Shown: positions 43,174 to 52,825 of the stretch, in pieces | Numbering within the stretch: position 1 is the stretch's first letter | Layout of the letters: the number at the start of each line of letters is the position of its first letter | Source of the DNA: Microbacterium sp. XT11 | GTDB lineage: Bacteria > Actinomycetota > Actinomycetes > Actinomycetales > Microbacteriaceae | Direction: 5' to 3' | Assembly (NCBI RefSeq): GCF_001513675.1 | Contig: NZ_CP013859.1 | Location: forward strand, 1,861,081-1,925,080 | Length of the DNA: 64,000 bases | The notes under the pieces: generated by a model | The model's database searches: none | The model's input: only the letters and a program-made list of their open reading frames with translations | What the model was told of the DNA's origin: nothing | Position numbers and translations under genes: made by a program

Positions 43174-43956
43174 ATGGTCGATCCGACGCGCGGCGTGCTC
43201 TATCCCGGGCGGCTGCCGCAGTTCCACCGCCTCCCCGCGGAGGGCGAGGCCGCCGACCTCGTCGCCTGGGTCTGGATCCCGGAGTGGGATCTCGCGCCGG
43301 GAGAGACCTCGCGACAGGACATCGTCGGCTACCCCGCGCTCAACCTCGTCGTCGAACGGGATGCCGTCACGCTCGCCGGAGCGACGACGCGCGTCTCACA
43401 CCGCGACTTGCGCGGCCGCGGCTGGGCGGTGGGCGCCCTCCTGCGGCCGGCCGCCGTGCCCGCGCTGACGCCCGCTCCGGCGGCAATCATCGACGAGGAG
43501 GTGCGCCTGCACGAACCGGTGCTGCGGCGCGCGGTCGCCGACGCGATGGAATCGGGCGGCGAAGGCTACAGGCGACGCGCCGCGCTCGCTCTGGCCGAAT
43601 GGCTGGTGGCACGCGTCGGACCGCTCGACGCGCACGGCAGGCAGGCCAACGCGATGACCGACGTGCTGCTCGGCCCCGGGGCGGCCGGCTCGCCCGAGGA
43701 GGCGGCGACGCGCCTCGCGGTCTCGGTGCGCACGCTGCAGCGCCTCGCCCATCGGCACGTCGGCATGTCGCCCGGGGCCATGATCCGGCGCAGGCGCCTG
43801 CACGACGCCGCGGAGCGCCTGCGCGGAGATCCGGCCGTCGACCTCGCCGCGCTCGCCGCCGAGTCCGGCTACGCGGATCACGCCCACCTCACCCGCGACT
43901 TCCGTGCGGTTCTCGGCATCACGCCGCGCGCGTACCGTGCGCGCGCGTCGGGCTGA
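43174..43956 (+). CDS. AraC-family transcriptional regulator
   Basis: A 260-residue regulator. The C-terminal 100 residues contain two helix-turn-helix motifs: RLAVSVRTLQRLAHRHVGMSPGAMIRRRRLHDAAERL and the second around LAALAAESGYADHAHLTRDFRAVLGITPRAYR. The N-terminal domain (DUF6597-like, with PAEGEAADLVAWVWIPEWD) likely senses a ligand. ATG 43174 was preferred over GTG 43171 because of the 6-base distance to TACGCT. It converges with, and directly touches, the APC permease stop; its divergent VOC partner is the obvious candidate target. Confidence 0.88.
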   Translation: MVDPTRGVLYPGRLPQFHRLPAEGEAADLVAWVWIPEWDLAPGETSRQDIVGYPALNLVVERDAVTLAGATTRVSHRDLRGRGWAVGALLRPAAVPALTPAPAAIIDEEVRLHEPVLRRAVADAMESGGEGYRRRAALALAEWLVARVGPLDAHGRQANAMTDVLLGPGAAGSPEEAATRLAVSVRTLQRLAHRHVGMSPGAMIRRRRLHDAAERLRGDPAVDLAALAAESGYADHAHLTRDFRAVLGITPRAYRARASG

Positions 43957-45192
43957 TCAGGCCCGCCCGCGACGCACGCGAAGACGCAGCATCCGATAGC
44001 CGACGCCGAGGAGCACGACGCCGAGGCCCACCGCGGAAGCGACGACGGGCAGCGTGGTGACCAGCAGCAGGCACCCCAGCGCCCCGACCACCTGCAGGGC
44101 GCGAGGGTAGCGGCGTGCGGGGCCGCTCTGCCGGAACGCCGCCGCGTTGGCGATGAGGTAGTACAGCAGCACGCCGAACGAGGAGAATCCGATGGCACCG
44201 CGCAGGTCGGCGGCCGCCACGATGCCGATAACGACGAGGGTGATCGCGATCTCCGCTCGCCGCGGCACATGGAAGCGGTCGTCGATCCTCGCGAAGAAGG
44301 TCGGAAGGTCGGCCTCACGCGCCATCGCGAGGGTCGTGCGGCCGATACCGGTGAGGAGCGCCAGCAGGGCGCCCAGCGAGGCCGCTGCGGCTGCGACCCT
44401 GACGACCGGTGCGAGCGCAGGCCATCCGGCGCGCGTCAGCACCTCTGCCAGCGGGGCACGGGTCGCTGCTGCGTCGATGCCCAGCGTGAGCAGCACGACG
44501 ACCGCGACGAGGGCGTAGACCGCGACGACCACAGCGAGGGCCAGGACGATCGCTCGCGGGATGGTGCGGGCGGGGTCGGACACCTCCTCGCCCATGGTGG
44601 CGATGCGCGCGTAGCCTGCGAACGCGAAGAACAGCAGCCCTGCCGCCTGCAGCACCCCGTACGCCGTGGAGTCGGGGAGGGCCGAGGGCGCCGCCGACGG
44701 CGCCGACGAGAATCCCACCGCGACGACCACGGCAAGACCGGTCAGCGACACCGCGACGAGGAGGCGCGTGAGGCCGGCGGTGCGCGTGATGCCGATGCAG
44801 TTCACGGCGCCGAGGGCGGCGACGGCCAGGACGGCCACCGGCCTCTCCCAGCCGGGCGGGGCGGCGTAGGCGGCGAACGTCATCGCCATCGCGGCGCAGC
44901 TGGCGATCTTGCCGACGACGAAGCACCAGCCCGCCACGAATCCCCACCACGGACCGATCTCGGCCCGCGCGTAGGCGTAGGTGCCGCCGGCGACCGGGTG
45001 CACGGCGGCCAGCTGAGCCGACGCCGTCGCGTTGCAGTACGCCACGGCAGCGGCGATGGCGAGGGCTGCGAGCAGACCGCTGCCGGCCGCCCCGAGCGCG
45101 GGGCCCCAGACGGAGAAGACGCCGGCGCCGATCATCGAGCCGAGCCCGATGGCCACGGCGTCGCGCAGACCGAGGCGGCGGACGAGGGGCAT
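43957..45192 (-). CDS. APC-superfamily amino acid/amine permease
   Basis: A 411-residue transporter with about twelve helices. The first unwound helix has GLGSMIGAGVFSVWGPALGAAG, the consensus of APC permeases, and GYARIATMGEEVSDPARTIPRAI is the helix 6 and following loop region. Such proteins exchange or import amino acids or polyamines; the substrate is unknown. The ATG at 45192 is 6 bases from CACGAT, a weak match to the leaderless pattern. Its stop abuts the AraC stop, and the DUF4442 gene lies 64 bases upstream on the same strand. Confidence 0.88.
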   Translation of the reverse strand: MPLVRRLGLRDAVAIGLGSMIGAGVFSVWGPALGAAGSGLLAALAIAAAVAYCNATASAQLAAVHPVAGGTYAYARAEIGPWWGFVAGWCFVVGKIASCAAMAMTFAAYAAPPGWERPVAVLAVAALGAVNCIGITRTAGLTRLLVAVSLTGLAVVVAVGFSSAPSAAPSALPDSTAYGVLQAAGLLFFAFAGYARIATMGEEVSDPARTIPRAIVLALAVVVAVYALVAVVVLLTLGIDAAATRAPLAEVLTRAGWPALAPVVRVAAAAASLGALLALLTGIGRTTLAMAREADLPTFFARIDDRFHVPRRAEIAITLVVIGIVAAADLRGAIGFSSFGVLLYYLIANAAAFRQSGPARRYPRALQVVGALGCLLLVTTLPVVASAVGLGVVLLGVGYRMLRLRVRRGRA

Positions 45193-45256
45193 GCCGCCAT
45201 CGTGCCACGTGCCGGTGAACGTGGGATGACGTGCACCGCCGGCGCTGCGGCGGGCC

Positions 45257-45727
45257 TCAGGCGCGGGCCGCGGTGACGCGGCGCTTCTCTCGGACGTAGA
45301 CCTCGCGGCGCACCCTGGCGACGACGTCGCCCTCGCGGTCGGTGATGACGGTCTCGAACCACTCGAGCACCTTGGCTCCGCCCTCCGCCCTGGCGCGGAT
45401 CTGCTCTGCGCGCTCGCGCGTCACCTCGAACTCCGCCGTGAGCACGCCCCGACCCGGCTTGACGAACTCGATCTCCCCGCGCGTGTCCCACACCACGTAG
45501 TCCCTCCCCAGCTGGTGCATCACGAGCATGAAGAAGTACGGATCGGTCATCGCCGACATGGAGCCGCCGAACGCCGTCTTGACGTAGTTCCGCGTGAAGA
45601 GGTTGACGTGCAGTTCGACGGTGGCGTGCGTCCAGTCGTCGCTGAAGCGGCGGACGCGGATGCCGCTGAAGAGGTTCGGAATCCACAGGCTCATGCCGAT
45701 CGCGAGACGGCGGGGAGTGATGCGCAT
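45257..45727 (-). CDS. DUF4442 hotdog-fold protein
   Basis: A 156-residue protein of the hotdog-fold thioesterase superfamily, DUF4442. LWIPNLFSGIRVRRFSDDWTHATVEL, FTRNYVKTAFGGSMSAMTDPYFFMLVM (the long central helix) and IEFVKPGRG are characteristic. The family is predicted to hydrolyse acyl-CoA or acyl carrier thioesters, but members are largely uncharacterised. CAGACT lies 6 bases before the start, another near-match to the leaderless pattern. It diverges from the GntR operon. Confidence 0.82.
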   Translation of the reverse strand: MRITPRRLAIGMSLWIPNLFSGIRVRRFSDDWTHATVELHVNLFTRNYVKTAFGGSMSAMTDPYFFMLVMHQLGRDYVVWDTRGEIEFVKPGRGVLTAEFEVTRERAEQIRARAEGGAKVLEWFETVITDREGDVVARVRREVYVREKRRVTAARA

Positions 45728-45777
45728 GGCGACAGTCTGCCGCGCGCTCCAGTGAGTGATGCGATCTGCTGGATGCC

Positions 45778-45812
45778 TTCGACAATTGTTCTACTTGGCT
45801 TAGAATAAGTAG
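45778..45812 (+). promoter_or_regulatory. Promoter and operator of YtrA-type operon
   Basis: TTCGAC (45778-45783) and TAGAAT (45801-45806) are 17 bases apart. A palindrome CTACTT-N10-AAGTAG (45791-45812) overlaps the -10 box, ideally placed for autorepression by the GntR protein that follows. Confidence 0.75.
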
Positions 45813-45825
45813 CGAGGAGGTGGGC

Positions 45826-46194
45826 ATGCTCATCCGGATCGACGCCGACAGTCCGCGGCCGCTCTACGACCAGGTCGCCGCATCCGTGCGGTCCGACGTG
45901 CTCACCGGTGCGCTCGCGCCCGGCGACCGCCTCCCCCCGGCGCGCGACGTGGCGGCTGCGCTCCGCATCAACCAGCACACGGTGCTGCACGCCTATCAGC
46001 AGCTGCGCGATGAGGGGCTGCTCGATCTCCGCCGCGGGCGGGGAGCGGTGGTCTCGGCATCCGCTGCGCCCCTCGCCGAACTGGCGAAGGACATCGACGA
46101 GCTCGTGCGCAGGGCGGCCGCACTGGGGGTCTCGGCCGAGACCCTCGCGGGCATCGTGCGCGCACATCGCAGGCATGAGGAGGGATCGCCATGA
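45826..46194 (+). CDS. GntR-family regulator, YtrA subfamily
   Basis: A 122-residue short GntR regulator. MLIRIDADSPRPLYDQVAASVRSDVLTGALAPGDRLPPARDVAAALRIN is the canonical winged helix; a short two-helix tail replaces the usual effector domain, as in YtrA, which controls transporters and envelope-stress genes. ATG 45826 has GAGGAGG at 5-base spacing; GTG 45820 overlaps that site. It overlaps the DUF1648 gene by 4 bases and is the first gene of a three-gene operon with an operator over its own promoter, so the operon likely responds to a cell-envelope signal. Confidence 0.92.
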   Translation: MLIRIDADSPRPLYDQVAASVRSDVLTGALAPGDRLPPARDVAAALRINQHTVLHAYQQLRDEGLLDLRRGRGAVVSASAAPLAELAKDIDELVRRAAALGVSAETLAGIVRAHRRHEEGSP

Positions 46195-47243
46195 CCCGTC
46201 ACGACTCCGCACGCCCGCCGGTCGACGTGCGCCGCGCGCGCCGCGCGTTCCTCGTCGTCGCGATCGGTGTCCCGCTGGCCCTCACCGCGGTCGCCGTCGG
46301 CGCGATCCTCGCGATGCTCCCCGCCTTCCCGTCACCCGTGGCCGTCCACTGGGGTCTCGAGGGGCCGGATGGGTTCGGCCCCGCGTCGACCTACCTCTGG
46401 GTGACCCTCGTCATCGGGCTCGCCCTGCCCCTGTTCCTGGCCCTGACGACGCTCGCGGCGGTGGGGACGCAGTGGGGCGGCGCCGCGCGGGTCCTGGGGG
46501 CCTTCGCCTCGGGCCTGTCGGCCTTCGCCGCCGCCATCGGCATCGGGTCGCTCCTCGTGCAGCGCGGCATCCGTGATCCCGCCGAGGCTCCGGGTGCCGG
46601 AGGGGTGCTCGCCGCCGCGGTCATCGCGTCGCTTGCCGTCGGCATCCTGTCGTGGGTTGTGCAGCCGCGCGTCGATGCCGAGCCGGGGCGCACGCTGCCG
46701 CCGCGTCGCGCCGTCCCGGTCTCGCCGGGGGAGCGGACGGTCTGGATCGCGACGACGGCGATGCCGGCCGCCGCGCTCGTCGTCGTGCTCACCGCGTTCA
46801 CGGGCGTCTCGGCTCTGGCGGTGTCTTTGCTCGTCATGGGTGCCCGTACCGGCTGGTACGCAGCCCTGTGCGCTGCCTTCGTCGGAGTCGCGGCAGCCAC
46901 GATGACCGTCTTCCGCGTGCGCGTCACGCCGGAGGGATTCGCGGCACGTTCGTCGATCGGCTGGCCCCGCATCACGATCCCGCTGGCGGACATCACCGCG
47001 GTGCGCGCGGTGGAGGTGTCGCCGTTCGGCGAGTTCGGCGGATGGGGCTGGCGCGTCGCGGTCGACGGGCGCAGCGGCATCGTCCTGCGCCGAGGCGCCG
47101 CGATCGAGATCACGCGCCGTTCGCGTCGCCCGTTCGTCGTCACGATCGACGGCGCCGAGGATGCGGCCGCGCTGCTGCAGACGTACATCGACTACCGCGC
47201 GGATCGTCCGCGCGATCCCCGACAGGAAGGGACCGCCTCATGA
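46191..47243 (+). CDS. DUF1648 membrane protein
   Basis: A 350-residue membrane protein. The first 80 residues contain a helix, the motif FPSPVAVHWGLEGPDGFGP (DUF1648, as in SdpI-like immunity proteins) and a second helix. Six or more further helices are followed by a 110-residue soluble C-terminal region (RVTPEGFAARSSIGWPRITIPLADITAVRAV) that resembles a PH-like domain. A role in peptide immunity or envelope stress is possible from the DUF1648 part and the CPBP neighbour, but it is not demonstrated. It overlaps both neighbours by 4 bases. Confidence 0.8.
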   Translation: MTRHDSARPPVDVRRARRAFLVVAIGVPLALTAVAVGAILAMLPAFPSPVAVHWGLEGPDGFGPASTYLWVTLVIGLALPLFLALTTLAAVGTQWGGAARVLGAFASGLSAFAAAIGIGSLLVQRGIRDPAEAPGAGGVLAAAVIASLAVGILSWVVQPRVDAEPGRTLPPRRAVPVSPGERTVWIATTAMPAAALVVVLTAFTGVSALAVSLLVMGARTGWYAALCAAFVGVAAATMTVFRVRVTPEGFAARSSIGWPRITIPLADITAVRAVEVSPFGEFGGWGWRVAVDGRSGIVLRRGAAIEITRRSRRPFVVTIDGAEDAAALLQTYIDYRADRPRDPRQEGTAS

Positions 47244-48202
47244 CCGCAGCCGATCACCTCCCCGCCGCCCGGGTGCCATGGACCGCCGTGGCCGCGTTCA
47301 CGATCATCGCGTGCGGCCTCGCGTGGCTCGTGTGCCTCCCTCTGTGGCTGGGGTCGGGCCTCCGCGAGCCGATCGCAGCCATCCTGCTGCCGCTCATGAT
47401 GTTCACGCCCGCCCTCGCGGCACTCGTCGTCACCGTCGCGTTCCGCGTGCCGCCGCGCGGAGCACGCGCGCGCGGCCTCGGGCTGTGGCCGTTGCGGCCG
47501 GCGAAGCGCGTCGTCGGCTCGATCGTGCTCGGCTGGCTCGCCCCTCCGGTCCTCGTTGCGGCCGGCGTGCTCGTCGCCGCCGCCCTGGGATTCGTGCGGC
47601 TCGACCTCACCTTCTCCGCACTCGCCGACCAGCTCGCCCGGGCTGTTCCGGAAGGCACGCCGCTGCCTCCCGTGGGGGTCGTGGTGGCGGCGCAGCTCGC
47701 GGCGCTCCCGATCGCCGCTCTCGTCAACAGCCTCTTCGCCTTCGGCGAGGAGCTCGGCTGGCGTGGATGGCTCGTACCCGCTCTGCGTCCGCTGGGCACG
47801 TGGCTGGCCCTCATCGCCAGCGGCGTCATCTGGGGCGTCTGGCACAGCCCGGTGATCCTTCTCGGCTACAACTTCGGGCGCACCGACATCACCGGTGTCC
47901 TGTTCATGGTGGGCGGCTGTGTCGCCTGGGGCGTCCTCCTCGGGTGGCTGCGCCTGCGATCGGCATCAGTGTGGCCGGCGGTGATCGCCCACGGCGCACT
48001 GAACGCGTCGGGCGGCCTCGTGCTGCTCGCCGCCGCCTCCGCGCCCGATCTCGCGCTGGCCGGACCCCTCGGCGTCGCGGCGTGGATCGTCCTCGCCGTG
48101 GTGATCGCGATGCTGGCCGTGACAGGGCAGTTCCGCCCGCAACCCGAGCTCGCGGCGCCCCGCACACCCGCGGCGACGGTCGACGGCCCCGAGCACGCTT
48201 GA
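47240..48202 (+). CDS. CPBP family intramembrane metalloprotease
   Basis: A 320-residue membrane protein with about eight helices and the Abi/CPBP active site: GEELGWRGW (Glu170, Glu171, Arg175), a second block WGVWHSP (His202) and a third AHGALNAS. Homologues process CAAX prenyl proteins in eukaryotes; in bacteria they are linked to bacteriocin self-immunity and anti-sigma cleavage. It sits behind a YtrA-type regulator and a DUF1648 protein, both also associated with peptide immunity, so the three genes may form a self-protection or envelope-stress unit. Confidence 0.85.
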   Translation: MTAADHLPAARVPWTAVAAFTIIACGLAWLVCLPLWLGSGLREPIAAILLPLMMFTPALAALVVTVAFRVPPRGARARGLGLWPLRPAKRVVGSIVLGWLAPPVLVAAGVLVAAALGFVRLDLTFSALADQLARAVPEGTPLPPVGVVVAAQLAALPIAALVNSLFAFGEELGWRGWLVPALRPLGTWLALIASGVIWGVWHSPVILLGYNFGRTDITGVLFMVGGCVAWGVLLGWLRLRSASVWPAVIAHGALNASGGLVLLAAASAPDLALAGPLGVAAWIVLAVVIAMLAVTGQFRPQPELAAPRTPAATVDGPEHA

Positions 48203-48234
48203 CCTGCTGTGCGGGGCCGGGGTTGGCTGAGCAC

Positions 48235-48894
48235 ATGGAACCGACACCTGCGGCATGGGCCGCTGCCGACGCCCACCTCGCCGACCTCTTCGTCGGGGAT
48301 GACCCCGCTCTCGACAGCGCACTCGCAGCGCAGCGGGCCGCGGGGCTCCCCGAGATCGAGGTGGCGCCCGTCGCCGGGAAGCTGCTGAACCTGCTCGTGC
48401 GGATGAGTGGTGCGCGGCGTGTGCTCGAGATCGGCACGCTCGGCGGCTACTCGACGATCTGGCTCGCGCGAGCGGTGGGCGACCAGGGGCGCGTCGTGAC
48501 CATCGAGGCGGAGCCTGCCAACGCCGCCATCGCCCGCGCGAGCATCGATGCCGCGGGGGTGGGGGCCCGGGTGGAGATCCGCGTGGGGCGAGGGGCCGAC
48601 GTGCTCCCGACTCTCGTCGGCGGGTTCGACCTCGTGTTCATCGACGCCGACAAGGAGTCCAACACCGTCTACCTCGACTGGGCGGCCCGGCTCGGGCACC
48701 CCGGGACGGTCGTCGTGCTCGACAACGTCGGCCGCGAGGGCGAGATCGTCCGGGAGGACTCCGACGACCCGAAGGTGATCGGCACCAGGGCGGGGCTCCG
48801 GATGCTGGCGGACGACCCCCGCTTCGACGCCACGGCGCTGCAGACCGTCGGCGCGAAGGGGTGGGACGGCGTGGCGCTGGCGCTCGTGGTGTGA
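48235..48894 (+). CDS. SAM-dependent O-methyltransferase (catechol-type)
   Basis: A 219-residue methyltransferase of the PF01596 O-methyltransferase family. LEIGTLGGYSTIWLARAV (64-81) binds S-adenosylmethionine, GFDLVFIDADKESN carries the metal-binding Asp, and VVLDNVGREGEI the second metal site. Relatives methylate catechols or caffeoyl-CoA; the bacterial substrate is uncertain. TTGGCT lies 6 bases before the ATG, which is only a poor leaderless match. It lies 32 bases after the CPBP gene and ahead of eno. Confidence 0.88.
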   Translation: MEPTPAAWAAADAHLADLFVGDDPALDSALAAQRAAGLPEIEVAPVAGKLLNLLVRMSGARRVLEIGTLGGYSTIWLARAVGDQGRVVTIEAEPANAAIARASIDAAGVGARVEIRVGRGADVLPTLVGGFDLVFIDADKESNTVYLDWAARLGHPGTVVVLDNVGREGEIVREDSDDPKVIGTRAGLRMLADDPRFDATALQTVGAKGWDGVALALVV

Positions 48895-48919
48895 CCTCGG
48901 AGCCGACGCGGCGGCGGGC

Positions 48920-48925
48920 TAGACT
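48920..48925 (+). promoter_or_regulatory. -10 box of eno
   Basis: TAGACT lies 55 bases upstream of the eno GTG, giving a leader of about 50 bases with a proper AAGGAG site near its end. Confidence 0.55.
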
Positions 48926-48965
48926 GGGCGCGGATCGACGTCGCTCCACCACAACCCTTTTCTGA

Positions 48966-50261
<1,296 letters not shown>

Positions 50262-50306
50262 TCGGCTGACGCGCGCAGAAACAGACCGAGAACGAGAGGG
50301 GGAGCC

Positions 50307-50918
50307 ATGGCGAGACGTCCGGCTCCCCCCTCCTCGTCTGTGGGCGCCCGCTCGCAGACCGGCAGCGGGCGCAAGGCCGCTGCGGAGCCGCGCGGAGGTG
50401 CGGCGCGTCGGGACGCGCAGCGCCCCGGGCGAGCGGAGCGCCAGAGCCGAGCGGAACGCCAGGGTCGACGCGTCGGCGGCGCGGGAGGCGTCGACGTGCG
50501 CGAGTGGGCGTCCGGCATCCGTCTCTCGGCCTTCTCGGTGATCATGCTCTCGCTCGTCGTGCTCGGCGCGTGGGTGCTCGTGCCGACGCTCGGCACGTAC
50601 ATCGACCAGCGGCAGAAGATCGCCGCCCTCGAGGCGTCGATCCAGGTGTCGCACGACGAGATCGCCGCTCTCGAGAGGCAGCGCGAGCGCTGGCAGGACC
50701 CGGCCTATATCACGACCCAGGCGCGGGAGCGGCTGTACTACGTGAAGCCCGGTGAGGTGGTGTACCTCATCGACAACGACCTCGATCCCGCGGCTCTGCC
50801 CCGTGAGCAGGAACCGGTCAGCGACACTCTCGAGGAGACTCCGTCCGATTGGATGCCGCAGCTCCTGCGCACCCTCACCTCGGCCGGCCTCAGCCAGAAC
50901 GCCGTCCCCGCGCAGTGA
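50307..50918 (+). CDS. ftsB: Septum formation initiator FtsB/DivIC
   Basis: A 203-residue divisome protein. A basic, Ala/Gly/Arg-rich cytoplasmic tail (residues 1-68) precedes one transmembrane helix (about 72-94), a coiled coil (about 97-130, QKIAALEASIQVSHDEIAAL) and the conserved DivIC block DPAYITTQARERLYYVKPGEVVY. It should bind FtsL and FtsQ to recruit the septal machinery. The tail is unusually long and contains small repeats (RAERQSRAERQGRR). ATG 50307 follows GAGGGGGAG. Confidence 0.9.
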   Translation: MARRPAPPSSSVGARSQTGSGRKAAAEPRGGAARRDAQRPGRAERQSRAERQGRRVGGAGGVDVREWASGIRLSAFSVIMLSLVVLGAWVLVPTLGTYIDQRQKIAALEASIQVSHDEIAALERQRERWQDPAYITTQARERLYYVKPGEVVYLIDNDLDPAALPREQEPVSDTLEETPSDWMPQLLRTLTSAGLSQNAVPAQ

Positions 50919-50964
50919 CGCGCCGCGCGGCCGCGGCTCCGAGCATCCTCCCGGCGGGCTCGCC

Positions 50965-50970
50965 TACGCT
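50965..50970 (+). promoter_or_regulatory. -10 box, promoter of DUF501 gene
   Basis: TACGCT, then GGAGGG and GTG 50977. Confidence 0.5.
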
Positions 50971-50976
50971 GGAGGG

Positions 50977-51516
50977 GTGACCACGCCGCCCTTCCCCGCC
51001 CCGACGACCGCTGAACTCGCCGTGGTGAGCGCACAGCTCGGACGCCCGGCACGCGGAGTCGTCGGCATCGCGGCGAGATGCGTCTGCGGAAACCCCACGG
51101 TGGTCGCCACGACACCGCGCCTGCCCGACGGCACGCCGTTCCCGACGTTCTACTACCTCACGCATCCTGCTGCGACGGCGGCGATGTCGACGCTCGAAGC
51201 GACGCAGGTGATGCCCGAACTCGCGCAGCTCCTCGATGATGACGAGGTCGCCGCGGCGTACCGCGCCGCCCATGAGGCGTATCTCGCCGACAGGGCGCGG
51301 TTCGGGGAGGTGCCCGAGATCGACGGCATCTCGGCGGGCGGCATGCCCACGCGGGTCAAGTGCCTCCACGCCCTTGCGGGGCACGCGCTCGCCGCCGGCC
51401 CCGGTGTCAACCCGATCGGCGACGAGGCGCTCGCACGTTCGACGTGGTCTCCGGCGACGTGCCGATGCGACGATCCGGGCGCAGCTCTGCGCGACGGGGA
51501 GGCGTCGACGGCATGA
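50977..51516 (+). CDS. DUF501 protein
   Basis: A 179-residue protein of the DUF501 family, usually found between ftsB and a phosphatase or protease gene in Actinobacteria. QLGRPARGVVGIAARCVCGNP, PTFYYLTHPAATAAMSTLEA, and GMPTRVKCLHALAGHALAAGPGVNPIGDEAL are typical; the Cys and His residues (CVCG, KCLH, HALA) may bind metal or an Fe-S cluster. The function is unknown. The GTG at 50977 lies 6 bases after TACGCT. The stop overlaps the protease start by 4 bases. Confidence 0.88.
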   Translation: MTTPPFPAPTTAELAVVSAQLGRPARGVVGIAARCVCGNPTVVATTPRLPDGTPFPTFYYLTHPAATAAMSTLEATQVMPELAQLLDDDEVAAAYRAAHEAYLADRARFGEVPEIDGISAGGMPTRVKCLHALAGHALAAGPGVNPIGDEALARSTWSPATCRCDDPGAALRDGEASTA

Positions 51517-52805
51517 TCGTCCGGCGGCTGCTGCGGACCGCGGTCGCCGCGACGGTGGTCGCGGCATCCGTGCTGCTCGCCGGCGCGGCGGCGACCCCCG
51601 CTCCGGTTCCCGACGACCCGGCCGATCCGGTCAGGGCCTCGGAGTACTGGCTTGACGGTGCGCGCATCCGAGAGGCGTGGCAGACGACGCGCGGTGAGGG
51701 CGTCACGATCGCGGTGATCGACACCGGCATCGGCAAGGTGCCCGGTTCGTTCGACGGGGCGGTCGTCGGAGGCACGGACGTGTCGGGGACCGGAACCTCC
51801 GACGGGAGGACCCCGCTCGGCGCGATCGACGGCAACCACGGCTCCTGGGTCGCGTCGCTCGCGGCCGCACGAGGCGCCCCGGACGGCACGGGGATGATCG
51901 GCGTCGCCCCCGAAGCGAACCTGCTCTCGATCTCGGTCGGGTTCGGCGCCGCAGCGGCCGTGCCGTTCACCGAGCAGGTCGCCAAGGCGATGCGCTGGGC
52001 CGTCGACAACGGTGCCGACATCATCAACCTCTCGTTCACGACGAACACCCTCGACTGGGATCGCAGCTGGGACGACGCCTTCCTCTACGCCTTCGACCAC
52101 GATGTCGTCGTCGTGGTCGCCGCGGGCAACCGGGGGAGCGGCACGAACATCATCGGCGCGCCCGCCACCATCCCCGGGGTCCTGACCGTCGGCGGCGTCG
52201 ATCAGTCCGGTCAGGCGAGCCTCGAGGCGTCGACGCAGGGCATCACGATCGGCATCGCCGCGCCCAGCGAGGGACTCATCGGCGTGTCGGCCGACGGAAC
52301 TCTGGCGTCGTGGAGCGGCACGAGCGGCGCGGCTCCCATCGTCGCGGGGATCGCGGCGCTGGTGCGGTCGGCGCATCCCGACCTGAACGCCGCCAACGTC
52401 ATCAACCGCATCATCCGCACCGCAGTGCGGGTCGACAGCATGGGGAAGGCGCCGGACCCACTGTACGGCTACGGGCTCGTGGATGCGGCCGCGGCGGTCA
52501 CAGCCGACGTGCCGCTCGTCGACAAGAACCCGATGGGCGACCTCGCCGAGTGGGTTCGCGTGTACCGCAGGGCCGAGACCGAGCCGCTCCCCGAACCCAC
52601 CGTGGAACCGGTGACGGTCCCGCCGCTGCCTGCGGCCGATGCGCCGACCGAGCCCGGTTCACCGCTCCTTCCCAGCGCCGAATCACTGCGGTACGGTACC
52701 CTGCCGCTCATCGCGCTCACGGTCCCTGTTATCCTTATAGGGCTTGGCGTCACCGCAGCTGCCCGGCGCATCCGTTCGGCGGGCTCACGCACGCCACATT
52801 CCTGA
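51513..52805 (+). CDS. Mycosin-like S8 serine protease, membrane-anchored
   Basis: A 430-residue subtilisin-type protease with signal peptide (residues 1 to about 27), catalytic Asp70 (AVIDTG), His109 (DGNHGSWVAS), Asn206 (AAGN) and Ser271 (SWSGTSGAAP), a Pro-rich linker and a C-terminal membrane helix (about 394-416). This layout matches mycosins of type VII secretion systems, yet no ESX genes are nearby. It starts in the DUF501 stop (ATGA). The C-terminal helix is encoded with rare AT-rich codons (CCT GTT ATC CTT ATA), perhaps because a promoter for the next gene overlaps it. Confidence 0.88.
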   Translation: MIVRRLLRTAVAATVVAASVLLAGAAATPAPVPDDPADPVRASEYWLDGARIREAWQTTRGEGVTIAVIDTGIGKVPGSFDGAVVGGTDVSGTGTSDGRTPLGAIDGNHGSWVASLAAARGAPDGTGMIGVAPEANLLSISVGFGAAAAVPFTEQVAKAMRWAVDNGADIINLSFTTNTLDWDRSWDDAFLYAFDHDVVVVVAAGNRGSGTNIIGAPATIPGVLTVGGVDQSGQASLEASTQGITIGIAAPSEGLIGVSADGTLASWSGTSGAAPIVAGIAALVRSAHPDLNAANVINRIIRTAVRVDSMGKAPDPLYGYGLVDAAAAVTADVPLVDKNPMGDLAEWVRVYRRAETEPLPEPTVEPVTVPPLPAADAPTEPGSPLLPSAESLRYGTLPLIALTVPVILIGLGVTAAARRIRSAGSRTPHS

Positions 52806-52825
52806 CTCCGAGGAGTTGTCCCCCT

